Below, piece after piece: positions 22,776-34,640 of a stretch of 64,000 nucleotides of DNA. Source of the stretch: Pararge aegeria (taxonomy: Eukaryota; Arthropoda; Insecta; Lepidoptera; Nymphalidae). Where the stretch lies: the NCBI RefSeq assembly GCF_905163445.1, contig NC_053187.1:7750001-7814000 (forward strand), written 5' to 3'. A program made the position numbers and the translations under genes. The notes beneath the pieces are model-generated. The model worked only from the letters and a program-made list of their open reading frames with translations, had not been told where the DNA came from and ran no database searches. Each line of letters starts with the position of its first letter. The first letter of the stretch is position 1.

Positions 22776-23703
22776 GAATAGTATTATAATTTTCTGTCAA
22801 GAAGTTCTTTGTACTAGCACGAAGTTTTTAAATTGGCAGTGACTTACAGTGCCTCAGAGAGCACGTTAAAGCACTGAGACGACATCACTAGACCACTGTT
22901 GGTACTGCGCCTAATCTCTTTCTGGTGGTTTTGGAGCTCCCATTTAATCGGGCTATGAGAGTGAGGGAATAGACAGTACGACTGTTTGCTCACACACTTG
23001 CATTATAATACCTCCCGCGTAGTTGAATTCCTCAAAGATTGACCACCGTGGCCGAAATCGGTCAGGGAAACTGTGTTGTGGCATGGCAATAAGACCGCCT
23101 TTGCATACCAATACTTGTAAAAATATAATTATGTGTTTGTGTTATTATAAATCTATATATCTAGTACTAGTAGGTATGTTTAAAACAAGATATGTAGGTA
23201 TACTCTCGAATGTTATTGTACACCACAGTGAAAATAATAGAAGTACTAGCAATAGACCAAGATACAATTTGCCATGCTATTCAAAGGCGAAAAGACACAA
23301 CATACTAAGGACTAAATTATAGAGTCTACGATCCAGATAATTCGTCTTGGAGCAACCTTGTTCGTGGGAAAGGTATTCCTAACCTGAGAATATAAGCAAA
23401 ACTGCAATGAAGAATTCGTGACAACCAACCGCTAGCCCTGACCCGAGCACTAATTAATGCAACTAAACTTTTTATTCTTAATTCATTCACCACAAGCGCC
23501 TGAATTATAACAAATCAAATTATGAGCTTAATTACACTTCTATTTATATTTGTCAGGCGCGTATTTTTATGAATTGCTTGCTTTTGCCAGCAGCTCGCTT
23601 TGTTGATATAAAATTAAATATGCATATTATAAAGCAAGTCAAAAGTATTTTAAAATACCGACTGAAACGTACACGTTTCTGTGAAAAAATATGTGCGTTA
23701 CGT

Positions 23704-23732
23704 AAAAATGTGTACGTTACGTACACATTTTT
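23704..23732. repeat. Perfect 14-bp palindrome, 1-nt centre
   Basis: AAAAATGTGTACGT, T, ACGTACACATTTTT. It causes mirrored short open frames on the two strands (23553-23751). Confidence 0.95.
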
Positions 23733-24084
23733 GTACGTGAGCACGTTTTAACAATTTTGGTTTTTAAATTTTGGACGATGTCCACACACCAATAGGAATT
23801 TGAATATCCCTAACTTTGAAAAACATGAGCCGTTCTGACAATCCTTCAACCCACATTTCATTACTGATGGATTTTCCGAATTAAAAATATGCTTCATCAT
23901 TAAACCCAGTTATATTAAAATTCCAGATAAACCTCTTTAGATTTATAATAAGAATAGATTATATAAACGAGTAGATATTAAATAAACAAGCAATTCTTTT
24001 ATACGTATGTTCAAATATATTTCGTGCATTTCGAAAATGGCTTCGATACTTACTCGTTCACTGTATCGTTAACTGTCTTTTAAG

Positions 24085-24150
24085 TCGGTTATTGCGAATC
24101 ACGAGGTTCTACGTTCGATTCCCGGATCAGGCCTATAATCAGGCCTATAA
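24085..24150 (+). repeat. SINE-D head fragment
   Basis: CGAATCACGAGGTTCTACGT followed by TCGATTCCCGGATCAGGCC; the repeated AATCAGGCCTATAAT is a small local duplication. Confidence 0.6.
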
Positions 24151-24299
24151 TTGAAATGTATCGAGATTTTCGGCCGAGAAAGATTCAGTCGGTATTTGGC
24201 AATTGACACTCTCCTCTCACCACGTAACCACGAGAGCACGTAGAGCTATCGATACCGGTAGGTGTTCATACAAACATAAAAATCTGACGACTTCCATAG

Positions 24300-24500
24300 C
24301 GCGGTGGTTCGATGTTCGGCAGAGAGGCTTCAGCCGTGACTAGTTTCAACTCTATTGAAAAAGACGTGCCGTACCACAAAGTGATTTAGCGATCCGGTAC
24401 GATGCCGCGAAAACCGATCAAACGAGAAAGCGATAAGGGTAAAAGGTTTCATAAAACTGCCATAGCCTTAACAGGTTAGCCGACTGTCATTTTAAATTTT
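24300..24500 (+). repeat. SINE-C copy, 3' part duplicated
   Basis: GAGAGGCTTCAGCCGTGACT, AGTGATTTAGCGATCCGGTA, then ACTGCCATAGCCTTAACAGG. The 3' part from 24409 is repeated at 24543. Confidence 0.72.
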
Positions 24501-24676
24501 ATCAGCACTTCGGAATAACTTGTAGTAAAATAAAGGACAATCGAAAACCGATCAAACGAGAAAGCGATAAGGGTAAAAGGTTTCATAAAACTGCCATAGC
24601 CTTAACAGGCTAGCCGATTGCAATTTTAAATTTCATTTAAAATTCACTTCGGGATAACTTGTAGTAGAATAAAGGA
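24409..24676 (+). repeat. 134-bp direct tandem duplication
   Basis: GAAAACCGATCAAACGAGAA starts at 24409 and again at 24543, and the two units stay alignable to about 24676 with a few substitutions and one short insertion. It is a duplication of a SINE-C 3' part. Confidence 0.9.
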
Positions 24677-25029
24677 AAATATATAACCTAACAACTATTA
24701 TATAGCTAAAGTGTTGGTTGTACGATTGCTTGATCGCTCTTGAAGTACCGATCAAACTTTCAATTCCGCGTTGAAACAAACAGACAGACAAAAAACTCTC
24801 CAGCTTTATTTAGTTTAGATATGGATTATGGATAGGAATCTGCTGTAAACAAGATGTTTCTGTTTAGCAGAGCGCGAGGAAAAGCGCGCGTCCAACCGCA
24901 ACCGTGCGTTGATCCCAGTGCGTGCGCGGAGCCAATAACTGTCTCTATGTACTACAGAGTATAATATTATCTGATCATTTATGATTACAATCGATATTTT
25001 GTAATTAAACCGCGTTTTATACGTCGTCA

Positions 25030-26480
25030 CTTAGCCTTACGTATATTTTTTCTAACTTATTTTATTGTGTAAACCATCCCTTAATTACTTTTTAATATAT
25101 TTTAAAAATAGAAGAAAAGCAAATGTTTTTAAATAATTAAAAGTAAAATAAAAAAGGATATTTTGCTTTTGTATTTTATAATATTATAAACTTTTCTTTG
25201 CCCTAAACAGTAATTAAAAGATGGTCTATGTGGTAGAAATAATGGAGTGAAAGTTTTCGGGAAACGTAAAACAGCACACCATATTATTATGACAAATTCA
25301 AATAGGTAATAAACCCATCAAAATGGTTGAGAAAACCCGAAATTTTAAACATTATAAACAGGTTAATTTTAACATTAGGTATAAACAGGCTTCCCAACCA
25401 GTCAGAGCAATCGTGATGTGAGTGTGGGTTGAGGGAAGTTCGCTGTTACTGGCCTTAGTGTTGAAGGATCCATACACAGTTTCGCGACGCTGACTCTAGA
25501 CGCAAGTCTAGAGTCCAAACGATGTCGCCATTTACCTCGATATCAATGGCGTAGAGTACCTACTACAACTATCGACCTACTTTATCCCTTTTTGATATTG
25601 TATAGAAAACCTTATAAAACAATAAAGGATTTCATCGATATTAAAGATTAACTTTAACTAGGTACGGATATTGTAAGTATCACGAAGGCACATCTAGAAC
25701 CCATTTTCTTGTTTTACCGCTTTATAAATGCCTAACCAGTACCCACCTTTACGTCCACCATTAAATAAATATTCATTTCTAATATCTTAAGTTTACTCTA
25801 TAAAAAATAATAATGCTCATGCTGTTATATTTACTATCATTTTTAATTAAAATAAATAGGTTTGGTACATACATTATGTTTTTTTTTATTTACAATTTAA
25901 CTATATGTATTCTAATTACTAACTTAAATTAATGTTTAAAACATGAAATACCCAACTTGAAGCCATAAATTTAAAAAGTTTGATTTATTAACTCTAGACG
26001 TAAGCATCTACTAGCCTACATTGTGTATGTTAACATTCAATGTAAACAAGAATGCCATAAATATGACAAAACGTTTCGTTAAGGATGAAATAAATTTAAA
26101 TACTAAGATAATTTTTTATCAGTCTCTAGTAAACCGTTAATATAATAGAATACTTCTAAAGTAATACTTATCTAAAATATGCTATTAATATATTATCTTA
26201 TTTTATTTACACTAATACCTATGGGAAATGCATGTATATGGAGAACACAACTTGTAAAAAAAGAATCACTCCACCTTAGATTAATGATTGTTCTTTTAAG
26301 TGATAGTGCGCTACGGAGTCCAATCATTATTCTAAGCACTCCACCATAAAAAATAACAAAAAATCCTTGAAACACGTCGTAGTCTAATACATAATTTTCC
26401 TTCAAAATAATTTCCTTAAAAAAATCTACTCACTACTCTTCAAACTTTCTAACTCTCGGGCACGAAATTGTAAATGTAAG
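25030..26480. other. Gene-free stretch downstream of the secreted protein gene
   Basis: Very AT-rich. It holds the GCAA hairpin at 25492 and possible 3' UTR sequence near 26490. No repeat family recognised. Confidence 0.45.
25492..25515. repeat. Perfect 10-bp hairpin, GCAA loop
   Basis: GACTCTAGAC, GCAA, GTCTAGAGTC. Confidence 0.9.
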
Positions 26481-26557
26481 CAACTTGGATTTATTATTTC
26501 TTGCTTCAGTGGTTTTTGCTTGACGTTAACGAACGTCTGTATATATAGCTCTTCTTA

Positions 26558-26563
26558 TTTATT
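26558..26563 (-). terminator. Possible polyadenylation signal of the secreted protein gene
   Basis: AATAAA on the minus strand about 170 nt after the TAG stop; a second AATAAA lies at 26495-26490. Either would give a short 3' UTR. In AT-rich DNA such hexamers are frequent, so support is modest. Confidence 0.35.
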
Positions 26564-26734
26564 TAAAGATATAGTTCGCACAATCTTACTTGGACGGACT
26601 GAAATTGGCTCTCCGAGACGTTCCATATTTGAATTAAAAAAAACTGTTTGTACGAAGCCACTTGTGACTTACTTCAGTTCGACCAACAAAGATCACGCGT
26701 AGGCTGGCATATAGTTTCGATGTCACTTATAAGT

Positions 26735-26966
26735 CTAGCATTTACCAGTTCTTTTGCAGTAACGTTCAAAATCACTATCACTGTCGTATTCATCGAAGTC
26801 ATCCCTAAATCTGTGGGGAGAATGGGACTCTGAATTGTATGGTCTTCTAGGCCTTTGGTCGTGATAGCTGGTAGGTTGTCGGTGAGGAATTCTTCTTCTG
26901 CGATCTTGATAAGGAGTGCGTGATGGCCTCTTGGACTCAGGTGATGGACGCTGTCGATTGCGAGAA
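26735..26966 (-). CDS. Secreted protein gene, exon 4 (terminal)
   Basis: 232 bp from the GTTTCAG acceptor to TAG at 26737-26735. The reading frame is fixed by the phase-2 donor of exon 3 (AA|T gives Asn). The product is SRNRQRPSPESKRPSRTPYQ, further RRRR/RPRRP basic clusters, DDFDEYDSDSDFE and a final ERYCKRTGKC. A longer open frame in another phase overlaps it (26674-26982) but would not join to exon 3. Confidence 0.8.
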
Positions 26967-29900
26967 CTGAAACATATAACAATGTTAAGTCTTCTTTTGA
27001 GTTTTTTGTTTTGTTTACTCCATATGTTCTATTTTGTGGCTAAACATCCATCTTTGAATATTTATCATACACAGATATGATTCTCTTTGATAATGGTTAT
27101 AACAAAAAGCTTGTTTTCACCGATGAAATCTATATATATAAAAGAAAGTCGTGTTAGTTACACTACTTATAACTCAAGAACGGCTGTACCGATATGGCTG
27201 AAAATTGGTAGGTGGGTAGCTTAGAGCCAGGGGGCGGACATAGGATACTGTTTATCCCGTTCGACAGCGTTCCCGTCTGAGTTGACATAAAAAGTGAGTT
27301 ACACCATTTATAACTCAAGAACGGCTCGACGAATTTTTATGATATTTGATTTTTTGGATTCCTCTTAGACCGGAATAGGATAATAAGGTATTAAAATAAT
27401 AACATTCATCAAAAAAAATATGATGCGCGGTACGAAGTTCGCCGGACAGCTAGTAAATCAATAAAAAATATTTTAAAAAACGAACTTGATAGGTATATTT
27501 GAATAAAGAATGTTTGATTTCATTTTGTATATTTTGTTATAAGTTACTATCTACTCTTGAGGCATGCTTCTCTTTTGATGAGTGTTTTTTTTTTAAATAC
27601 GATTGCATACGAAAAACATTGCATTGTTAAATGAGACGGAAAACACCGGAAGGGGGAAACACCCGTACGAGCATAGCTACAACAAGTATGGCATGTCTCC
27701 CGTCAAAGATGAAATAAATACCTAACTTACCTAGCTAAGAATTCTCCGTGTTAAAAACTAAAAGGATTGAGTATGCTGTATAGTCCATTATCTTAGGAAA
27801 AAACAACATAAAAAAATAGTAAAGTATGAGACGATTGGTTTGGCTGCACGGTGATATACCTTTTCCCTATAGGAAAGAATGAGGGGGAAAAAAATGAGAC
27901 AATTGGTTATTTCAAGTTTCCTTTTTGAATATTTTACCACAAATTTTCCCAACATAGATAGATAGAGATATAAAATTTTACTTACTTCTTCGGTCTTTTA
28001 TTGTATGGTCGCTTAGGCTCCGGACGCGAAATATACTCTTCTTCATAGGGATCTATCTCCCTATCATCGTGGGATTTCGTATGATGGAACACAGTTCGGA
28101 TTTGAGGAATGTGCACTGGATACGGTTTTACTACTGGCACGGCAACCTGATAACGGGTTATGAGGTTAGATTATTAAGTACCAACAAAACATTTTGATAA
28201 TAGGTATAATACTTGTTTGGGTAATTTGTTAATTTTACAAGCTTTAATAAAATGAGATATATAAGACTAATGATTATTATTAATTTTAGATTAGTAACTA
28301 ATAAAGCGTTGTATATCGGTTATCTAATAGCCAATCCCGCACCATATAACAAAATTTGTGTCAAACTATTACATACTCGCTAAATAATATAGCTAATCCT
28401 AGGAGTTTATCTATTTATTTGACATTCTGGAAAATGAATATTAATCAATTGTTTTATACCTAGATATATTTTATTATATACATCATATGACGTGCAAGTG
28501 AGAAGGGTAATTTCCATAAATACCGGGTGCAAGCAACTTAATTTACAAAAAATTACATATGTTAATATTGGCTTATTCGCATAGCAAGTTATATTATATA
28601 CAGATACAATATACATATATAAATAAAAGATTACGAATAGTAGATGATATATTAGTTTATAAAGTCCCTAATAGGTAGGTACATAGAATAAGAGGTTTCA
28701 TGTTTACAGTACGTAAGTACTTGTCTTTTGAAAAAGGTTATATAGGTACCTGAGTTAATAAGACTTTCTTTTATAACAAATGATATTAATGTACTTATAA
28801 CACTTTAAAGTGTTGGTTTATGTAAAACTAGTAGTAATGTAAAAACAGATTGTAATGTATTTTACAAATGTTAAATAAAAAATACGGCTCGCATACCAAT
28901 CTTCTAAGCCCCATTTTCTCTTAGGGGCAATTTCCGAAATAAAAGTTCGTATAAAGAATAATGAACAGACAGACAGACAAATGACAAATCATAATTAGAA
29001 ATCACAGATAGACACTTAATTAGGAAATAATCCGCGGCTAAATCAAAATGGGTTAATAATGTTATTTTAGAAAATTATATGTCACGCATTGTCATTTTAT
29101 GTTACGTAGGTATGTTATATGTAGAATTTCTATGTAATACTACTGAACGCACCTGTTTTATAACAGGTACCGGAACAAGCTTCTCAATAGGATAAGGGAC
29201 TCTTTTGATCACCGGATACGGCACGGGCTTCTCAACCGGCACGGTTAGTTCTCGAATAACCGGCACGGCGACTGGTTTTGGAATCGGAACCTTTACCGGA
29301 TATGGCTGCGGCACCGGTACTACTACCGGATGTGGAACTTCTATCTGTAATTTGATTTGCAAACGAAAACTAAGTGCAAAAGAACCACACCTACGAAATA
29401 AATAAGAAAAAGTATGTTTTGAACCTATGAGTCCACTTTTATTGTACACCAAAGAAAAAAAGTTTTAGAAATATCAGTAGGTAGTAGGTACAGTGCAAGA
29501 TAGATTTAGTGCTTATTGAGGCAACATTTTACACAAAAAAATATAATGGAGTGTGGTGGTCCGTCTTAGCTTTCCGGTGCGATGCGATGTGACGTAGGTT
29601 ACGTGCAGGTTAAATACGAGTATAACAACTATGTTTTGCCGGTAAAGTGGTAACTAGACACGGCTGAAGTCTCCGATCAGACACAAATTTTCATAGATGT
29701 CTTAAAAATATACGCAGCGTCAACCTGTATTTACATTAAATGTAAATTAAATGGCGTCACGGATTCCTACCGCAACAGCAAATAGGTTATGAATTTTAAA
29801 ACAATAATTCTATCAAGCCCTTGTGAACATTATGGAGAACTCTCAGGCATGCAGGTTTACTCACGATGTTTACCGTTTCTTCACCGTTTAAAGGATATTT

Positions 29901-32900
29901 AAATTGCATAAATTTTTTGGTAACGGACACAAATCTCTCGAAAACAATATGCCCGAATTCTTCTTCGAAATCAGATTATGTGTGATTTGGTGGACGTCCT
30001 CAGTACATACCTATTGGAAGGCTCCGGGATCTCCAAAGAAAGGACCGCGGTGTCGCCCTTGTACGGTGCCTTTTTTGACTCGTCTTAGGGAAACGATCCC
30101 TCAAGAACTCATGTGTCTCTTTTTGGGGCACGGCAGCCGGTGTTTGCAAGTGTATCTTCCCGGGACCACATGTGAGAGGATAATACCCTCACTCTGGCCA
30201 TCCGTGGCCCCGAGGTCCCTTTATACAGGACCAAAGGATGGGGGGATCAGACTGGTAGTTCACAGTACAGGCTTAAACTAATGTATTTACTAATGTACCC
30301 AAGCTAAGGGACCAGGGCAGATTTTCTTTTTGATGCGTAGGGAAACGCATCATAAAGAAAATCTTTTCAAAGCAGTGGATTGAGTGCATGCGGTGGTGGT
30401 AATGTGCTCCTAAAATAAAAGTAGTTTTTTTTTTGTATTGGAGATGAATTTTATATAAAATCTGATTTAGTATTTGGTTTGGACGTCTATGAATCTGCGT
30501 AATACGTTTTATACAAAATTTAACAAGAACTCCGGCCTGCCATCCCCTTTGACTGGCTCCGTCTTGCGTATTCCTAGTCGTATTAAACTTATTGCAATAG
30601 GGATTTTGTGCTCTACAACAAATAAAGAGCACGAGCCATAAAATGGTGCGAGCGTTGAAAAACGCAAATTTCCTAACTCTTGAGTTGTCAAAGTCAAAGT
30701 CAAAAATATCTTTATTCAAGTAGGTAGGTAGGTAGGTATAGGTGGCACTTTTGATGCGTACATAAGAATTACACGGTAGTGAGATGATGGCGATAACCAC
30801 ATTCGTAAACTTAAAACTAAAGCTACGAGGCTTCCAAACGCGTCCACGTGACTTTTTCCGAAAATTTTCCGAGTTTCCAAATTTCCTAGCAAAATTTTCA
30901 CATAAGCGTGTGCTCCCCACCGGACTGCACGACACGCGCACGCGCGAGAGCGGCGCGCACGCGAATTTCGCACGTTTTAGACGGTCGAAAAAGACATAAT
31001 TCTTGAACCGAGGCTTCATAGCCTTACATAGCTGCCATACTTCGAGTGATAGAACATTCAACAAATTGACTGCTAAACACACTTACCGCCGCTCCTGGTC
31101 GAGTCTTTTTACGAGTCCGCTGTCGGGGTGTGCTTCCTGGCCTGGTGTTTTTTTTTTGTTATCACCATCTCACAATGTCATTCAAAATTATTAGAAGAGC
31201 AACCTGGTTAGAGCAATAATTCACACCCAAGCTTTTTTATAGATTACGTAGTCCTTTATACTATAATAGGACTTTTCTATAAGCTTACGTTTAATAAAAA
31301 CTTTGAACTTTTTAAGAGAATCTACAAGATGTCAATGGGTAGTTTATTGTAGAATTGTATGCAATTTCCTTTAAACGAATTATGAATTTTATGTAACCTA
31401 GTATATTGCACTGTAAGTTTATTCTTACATTGCGTCACATTTTTTCTTAAATTTAGAAATGTTGTTATGAACCTGCTGCTGTTGCTACCTGCTGTATATT
31501 TCTTGAAAAATAAGCCCGCTACTTTGTGGTCGAGTGAACATGCAAACCTAGTGATGAAGTTAAATTTAAGTAGAGTTATGATATTGCCGCATAATTACTT
31601 CTATGCAATTAAATAACACGCGAAGTCCAAGAAAATAACGTGACATAAATTCCAAGCTACATTTACATACCTAGCCTATTAGCGAAATAATTGCCTATCT
31701 TCCTCTTCCAAACATCACGACACAACAACTTTTTGACTGTGTGCATTTAGGTATGAAAAATAAAATTATATATACCTATAGAGTTACGGAGTTTAGGTAT
31801 CTGGGACATTTGATAACAGAGGACATTGAGAGGGAGCGTAGGGGTTTTGTATGAATTTTTAAAGTTGGCGATAAGATGTAATATGATAGTCCGCAAGTTT
31901 GCACGGTGTACAAGGGAAGTGAAGCTTACACATTTCAGAGCATACATAATTATATTATTCTGTATAAAAGTTTATTAAAAAAAGTACAATAGGTATCTAT
32001 TAACTTAATAGCTTGTTATCTTTGGCGGTGCCTTGGGTTACAAACTAAAAGCTGAGCATTTGTGGTTGTTTTTGAGCGTATACCCACGTATAGGGACAAA
32101 TTGCAACACGGCAAATTACACGTCGTGGGTCCTAACTTTTAAGACAGTTTCAGTTTATGGGAGAAAAGCTCTCACAAAAGATAATAGAGTAATGAAACGA
32201 TTGTAAAACTATTATGGTAAAAGCATAAAGAGCTTATTATCTCCCTCAGGTGACGGCTAACCGTAAATCTGCTTTGAATTGATTTTCACTTTCATTAAGT
32301 TAGTTATGAAACCAGATAAGTAGCTATGGAATATTCCTAGAATATTTTCTTCGACTCTGTCTAAAATATTAGTTAAAAGAAAATTCGTAACACTATACAT
32401 TATCTATCAAACTAGAACGCGGACTTTAGTTTCATGATTTCACCGAGTAAGTGTAATCATATAGGCGCATCATCTTACTGGCCACGAGGCGAGAAAAATA
32501 GTGCGCGACGTCCAACGTTACTCACACGATCCGCATTCCATCTTCTCTTTTTTATTGATTAATTATATAAATCACGATCAAGCAGTGAAGGATTCCAAGC
32601 CAGTGCACAGTAAATCTTACATTATAATAGAATATCACAATTTTTACTTACCGGGTATGGCTTCGGAAGTGCAACGTGAACTGGTTTTGGTTCTGATGCA
32701 AATGTTTCGTATTCACGAACAGAGTCTCTATACTTGGCCTTCAGGAAATTCTGCTTCCACTTAGCTGCAAGCTTTTTGTAATCAATATCTTCATCGAAAT
32801 TATTATAACTTGGTTTAAACGAAGGCACATAAGAAGGATGTGATGTATCATGATTTCTTAGGCCTAGTAAATCTTCTTCTGTTTTATATCTGTTGCTTAA

Positions 32901-34565
32901 ATCTCTAGTCATCCAATCATACGGATCTCTACTTTTTATAGGTTTATATGGTTTATAGCTCTCAAGAGAATCCCAATCACTTGGTTTATTTTCAAAAAGC
33001 TTTTGATAGTCGATACTTGTGTGGCGCTTCGGAATACGTACGATATCGTCATTAATTTCGTCATTGAATGGTTTTTTGGGATGGTTTTTGTATGAAGAAA
33101 ACTCAGTGTCTTTGAATATATTTCCCCATTGAGAGGTCGTTGTAGGGGTTGTGTATGAATTTTTAAAGGCATTTAAGTATTCCTCTGAAAGTTTGTATTT
33201 GCTTTTAGGTATAGAAAATACGTTTTCATTATCTGAATTATACAGAGATTTTATATTCGATGTTTTAAATGGTGAATATTCTTTTTCCGGAAATTGGTAA
33301 TCAACAAAATCAAGATTACTGCCAGCTGGAACTATTTCATCTATGCTACTGTTAAAAGGTCTTCTGGGCATTCCTGTGTCGTACTTAAAACTGGTATTAC
33401 TATAGTTCGTTGAATACTCATACCCTTTCATTGCATTGCCATGTTTATTGACCGCATTATTTTCTAAACCAAAATTCCATTGTTTATTTTTAACTTTATC
33501 TTTGTAATCATTTTTGAACTTATTCTTCTTAAAATTATTTATTGTAATGGGATAATTTTCAGTGACATCTTCATTTCTTAATGAATTAACTTCGGACATG
33601 GTTTTCTCATCTGATTTCAAATGGGTATTTTCCTCCTTCAAGTTCCATTTATTGTTATACGTTTGTTCTTCCTTATCTTTTGTATTATAGTTTTTATTTT
33701 CATATGGATTTAAATTAACATCACCAGCTCCGTTGTTAAATATATCTAAGTTATATGGTCTATGCATAGACTCTGTAAACTTAGTAGACTCTACGCTTGT
33801 TGGATAATAATTTTTTAAACCAGTAAAATCAACTACTTTTTGAAATTTCAGCGGATTAGAGTCTACAGATTGTGTGTGTGGTATCTTTACCAGTTTTTCT
33901 TCTTCAGATTGTCCGGGTGATACAATAGGATAATAATTGTTACTCACGTTATCCATTAGTGCAGAATTCCCATTAATAACCGAAGAAACACTGTTATAAA
34001 TATTATAATCCGTGTGATTTACATTACTAAAGTTCTTATTTTTATTTTTAGAGCTAAGCTTCGCACCATATATCGGAGAGTTATTATTGTAAGAATTTAG
34101 ATTATATACTTCTTTTGTTCCAGTATTCTTGCTTCGATCACCATCTGTATCGTAACTCGGGGATGTAAAAAAATTCATTGATGGGGGCTGGTAAGGTTTT
34201 ACGTGCGTTTCATACCCATCTCTTGTAATAGTATGAGTAGCTGCATCCGGCTGAGGATCGTAATAACTACCCAGCCCTGTGGAATCTATGGATGATGGGA
34301 AAGCTGGGGCATATAACCGTGTAGAGGAATCCCGGCTATTGCTTGTCAAGTAGGTGGCATAGTCGGGCGAACTAGGTACAAATCCGTCGTAACCCCCAAC
34401 ATCTTTGAATCCAAAAGTTGAATATGTAACGACATTCGGTTGCGGGGTGGATTCGGTAGCCTCAAGGCTTATGCGTTTCTTCTTAGTCCTCTTCCCACTA
34501 ACGTTCTGAATCAAGGCTAATGTCACGAGAGATATGCAGATGAACTTGATATGCATGATGATCAT
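26735..34565 (-). CDS. Uncharacterised secreted protein, 832 aa, complete, four exons
   Basis: Exons 34565-32652, 29344-29153, 28146-27986 and 26966-26735 join in phase (1914+192+161+232 bp) to a TAG stop, giving 832 residues. Residues 1 to about 24 form a signal peptide, followed by a basic KRTKKKR. Residues 25 to about 610 are Tyr/Asn/Ser/Lys-rich with no recognisable domain and look disordered. Residues from about 620 to 720 carry Pro-Val repeats such as VPVPQPYPVKVPIPKPV. The tail is Arg/Pro/Ser-rich, then acidic (DDFDEYDSDSD), ending CKRTGKC; these are the only cysteines in the mature protein. Composition suggests an extracellular structural or matrix protein, perhaps cuticle-associated, since Pro-Val repeats occur in insect cuticle proteins. 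It lacks the chitin-binding RR consensus. I do not recognise the gene and assign no function. Confidence 0.85.
27129..27453 (+). mobile_element. Non-autonomous Helitron
   Basis: It starts TCTATATATATAAAAG after an A and ends GGACAGCTAG before a T, the A|T target and CTAG 3' end expected for Helitrons. About 325 bp, no coding capacity. It contains two internal copies of the block ACTCAAGAACGGCT. It lies in intron 3 of the secreted protein gene. Confidence 0.75.
27986..28146 (-). CDS. Secreted protein gene, exon 3
   Basis: 161 bp between TATCAG and AAGAA|GTAAGT. It reads VAVPVVKPYPVHIPQIRTVF, then an acidic stretch (DDREIDPYEEEY) and a basic end (RPEPKRPYNKRPKK). It ends in phase 2; without splicing a TAA follows immediately, so the donor decides the reading. 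Confidence 0.85.
29153..29344 (-). CDS. Secreted protein gene, exon 2 (Pro-Val repeat)
   Basis: 192 bp (64 codons), phase 0 at both ends, between AAATTACAG and AAACAG|GTGCGT. It begins IEVPHPVVVPVPQPYPVKVP and continues with EKPVPYPVIKRVPYP-type units. It continues the repeat that starts in the last codons of exon 1 and runs into exon 3. On the plus strand it gives a spurious Gly/Thr-rich open frame. Confidence 0.88.
29565..29720 (-). repeat. SINE-C copy, diverged
   Basis: The complement shows GGAGACTTCAGCCGTGTCTA, CCACTTTACCGGCAAAACAT and CATCGCACCGGAAAGC, in SINE-C order. Confidence 0.6.
29828..29910 (-). repeat. SINE-A central fragment
   Basis: ATTATGGAGAACTCTCAGGC and ATGCAGGTTTACTCACGATG match the family body in reverse. 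Neither end is present. Confidence 0.65.
29990..30265 (+). repeat. LINE-like 3' fragment (CTCCGGGATCTCCAAAGAA block)
   Basis: TATTGGAAGGCTCCGGGATC and CTCCAAAGAAAGGACCG are shared with 56930-56970. GGCCATCCGTGGCCCCGAGG follows. It is GC-rich, so long open frames occur without coding meaning. Confidence 0.55.
30690..31330 (-). repeat. Same LINE family, 3' UTR copy with a GC-rich insert
   Basis: Minus strand shows AAAGTTTTTATTAAACGTAA and AAAAAAGCTTGGGTGTG, then CGCGTTTGGAAGCCTCGTAG, and ends GAATAAAGATATTTTTGACT. The usual middle (ACCTGGCTAAGTTTGTTG ... GACCAGGG) is replaced by about 300 bp of GC-rich sequence at 30843-31142. It is in intron 1 of the secreted protein gene. Confidence 0.72.
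32652..34565 (-). CDS. Secreted protein gene, exon 1
   Basis: 1914 bp, 638 codons, ending in phase 0 at PKPYP|GTAAGT. ATG codons lie at 34565 and 34556; both leave the hydrophobic core FICISLVTLALI intact, so the start is uncertain by three residues. The open frame runs nine codons past the donor before a stop, which marks the exon end. No cysteine occurs after the signal peptide. Several NxS/T sequons are present. Confidence 0.9.
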
Positions 34566-34627
34566 TGGTGTGGAATACGCGCTCTTCGCATTGTCCGAAG
34601 GCGTGGACAGTACGTGGTGTCCGAGAA

Positions 34628-34640
34628 GCGACTGAACTAA
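34628..34640 (-). promoter_or_regulatory. Possible initiator for the secreted protein gene
   Basis: A TCAGT arthropod initiator match on the minus strand at 34635-34631 would give a 5' UTR of about 68 nt before the ATG at 34565. No TATA box is seen 25-35 bp upstream. The area is GC-rich compared with its flanks. Weak evidence on its own. Confidence 0.25.

Noticed and set aside
26674..26982. 102-codon minus frame over the last exon of the secreted protein gene
   Set aside because: Its phase does not join to exon 3; the correct reading ends in CKRTGKC.
29205..29405. Gly/Thr-rich plus-strand open frame
   Set aside because: Antisense shadow of the Pro-Val repeat exon of the secreted protein.
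30273..31082. 269-codon minus-strand open frame
   Set aside because: It runs through a LINE 3' UTR copy and its GC-rich insert, with no splice logic or domain; probably chance.
32936..33172. 78-codon minus frame within exon 1 of the secreted protein gene
   Set aside because: Alternative frame of a long real exon.
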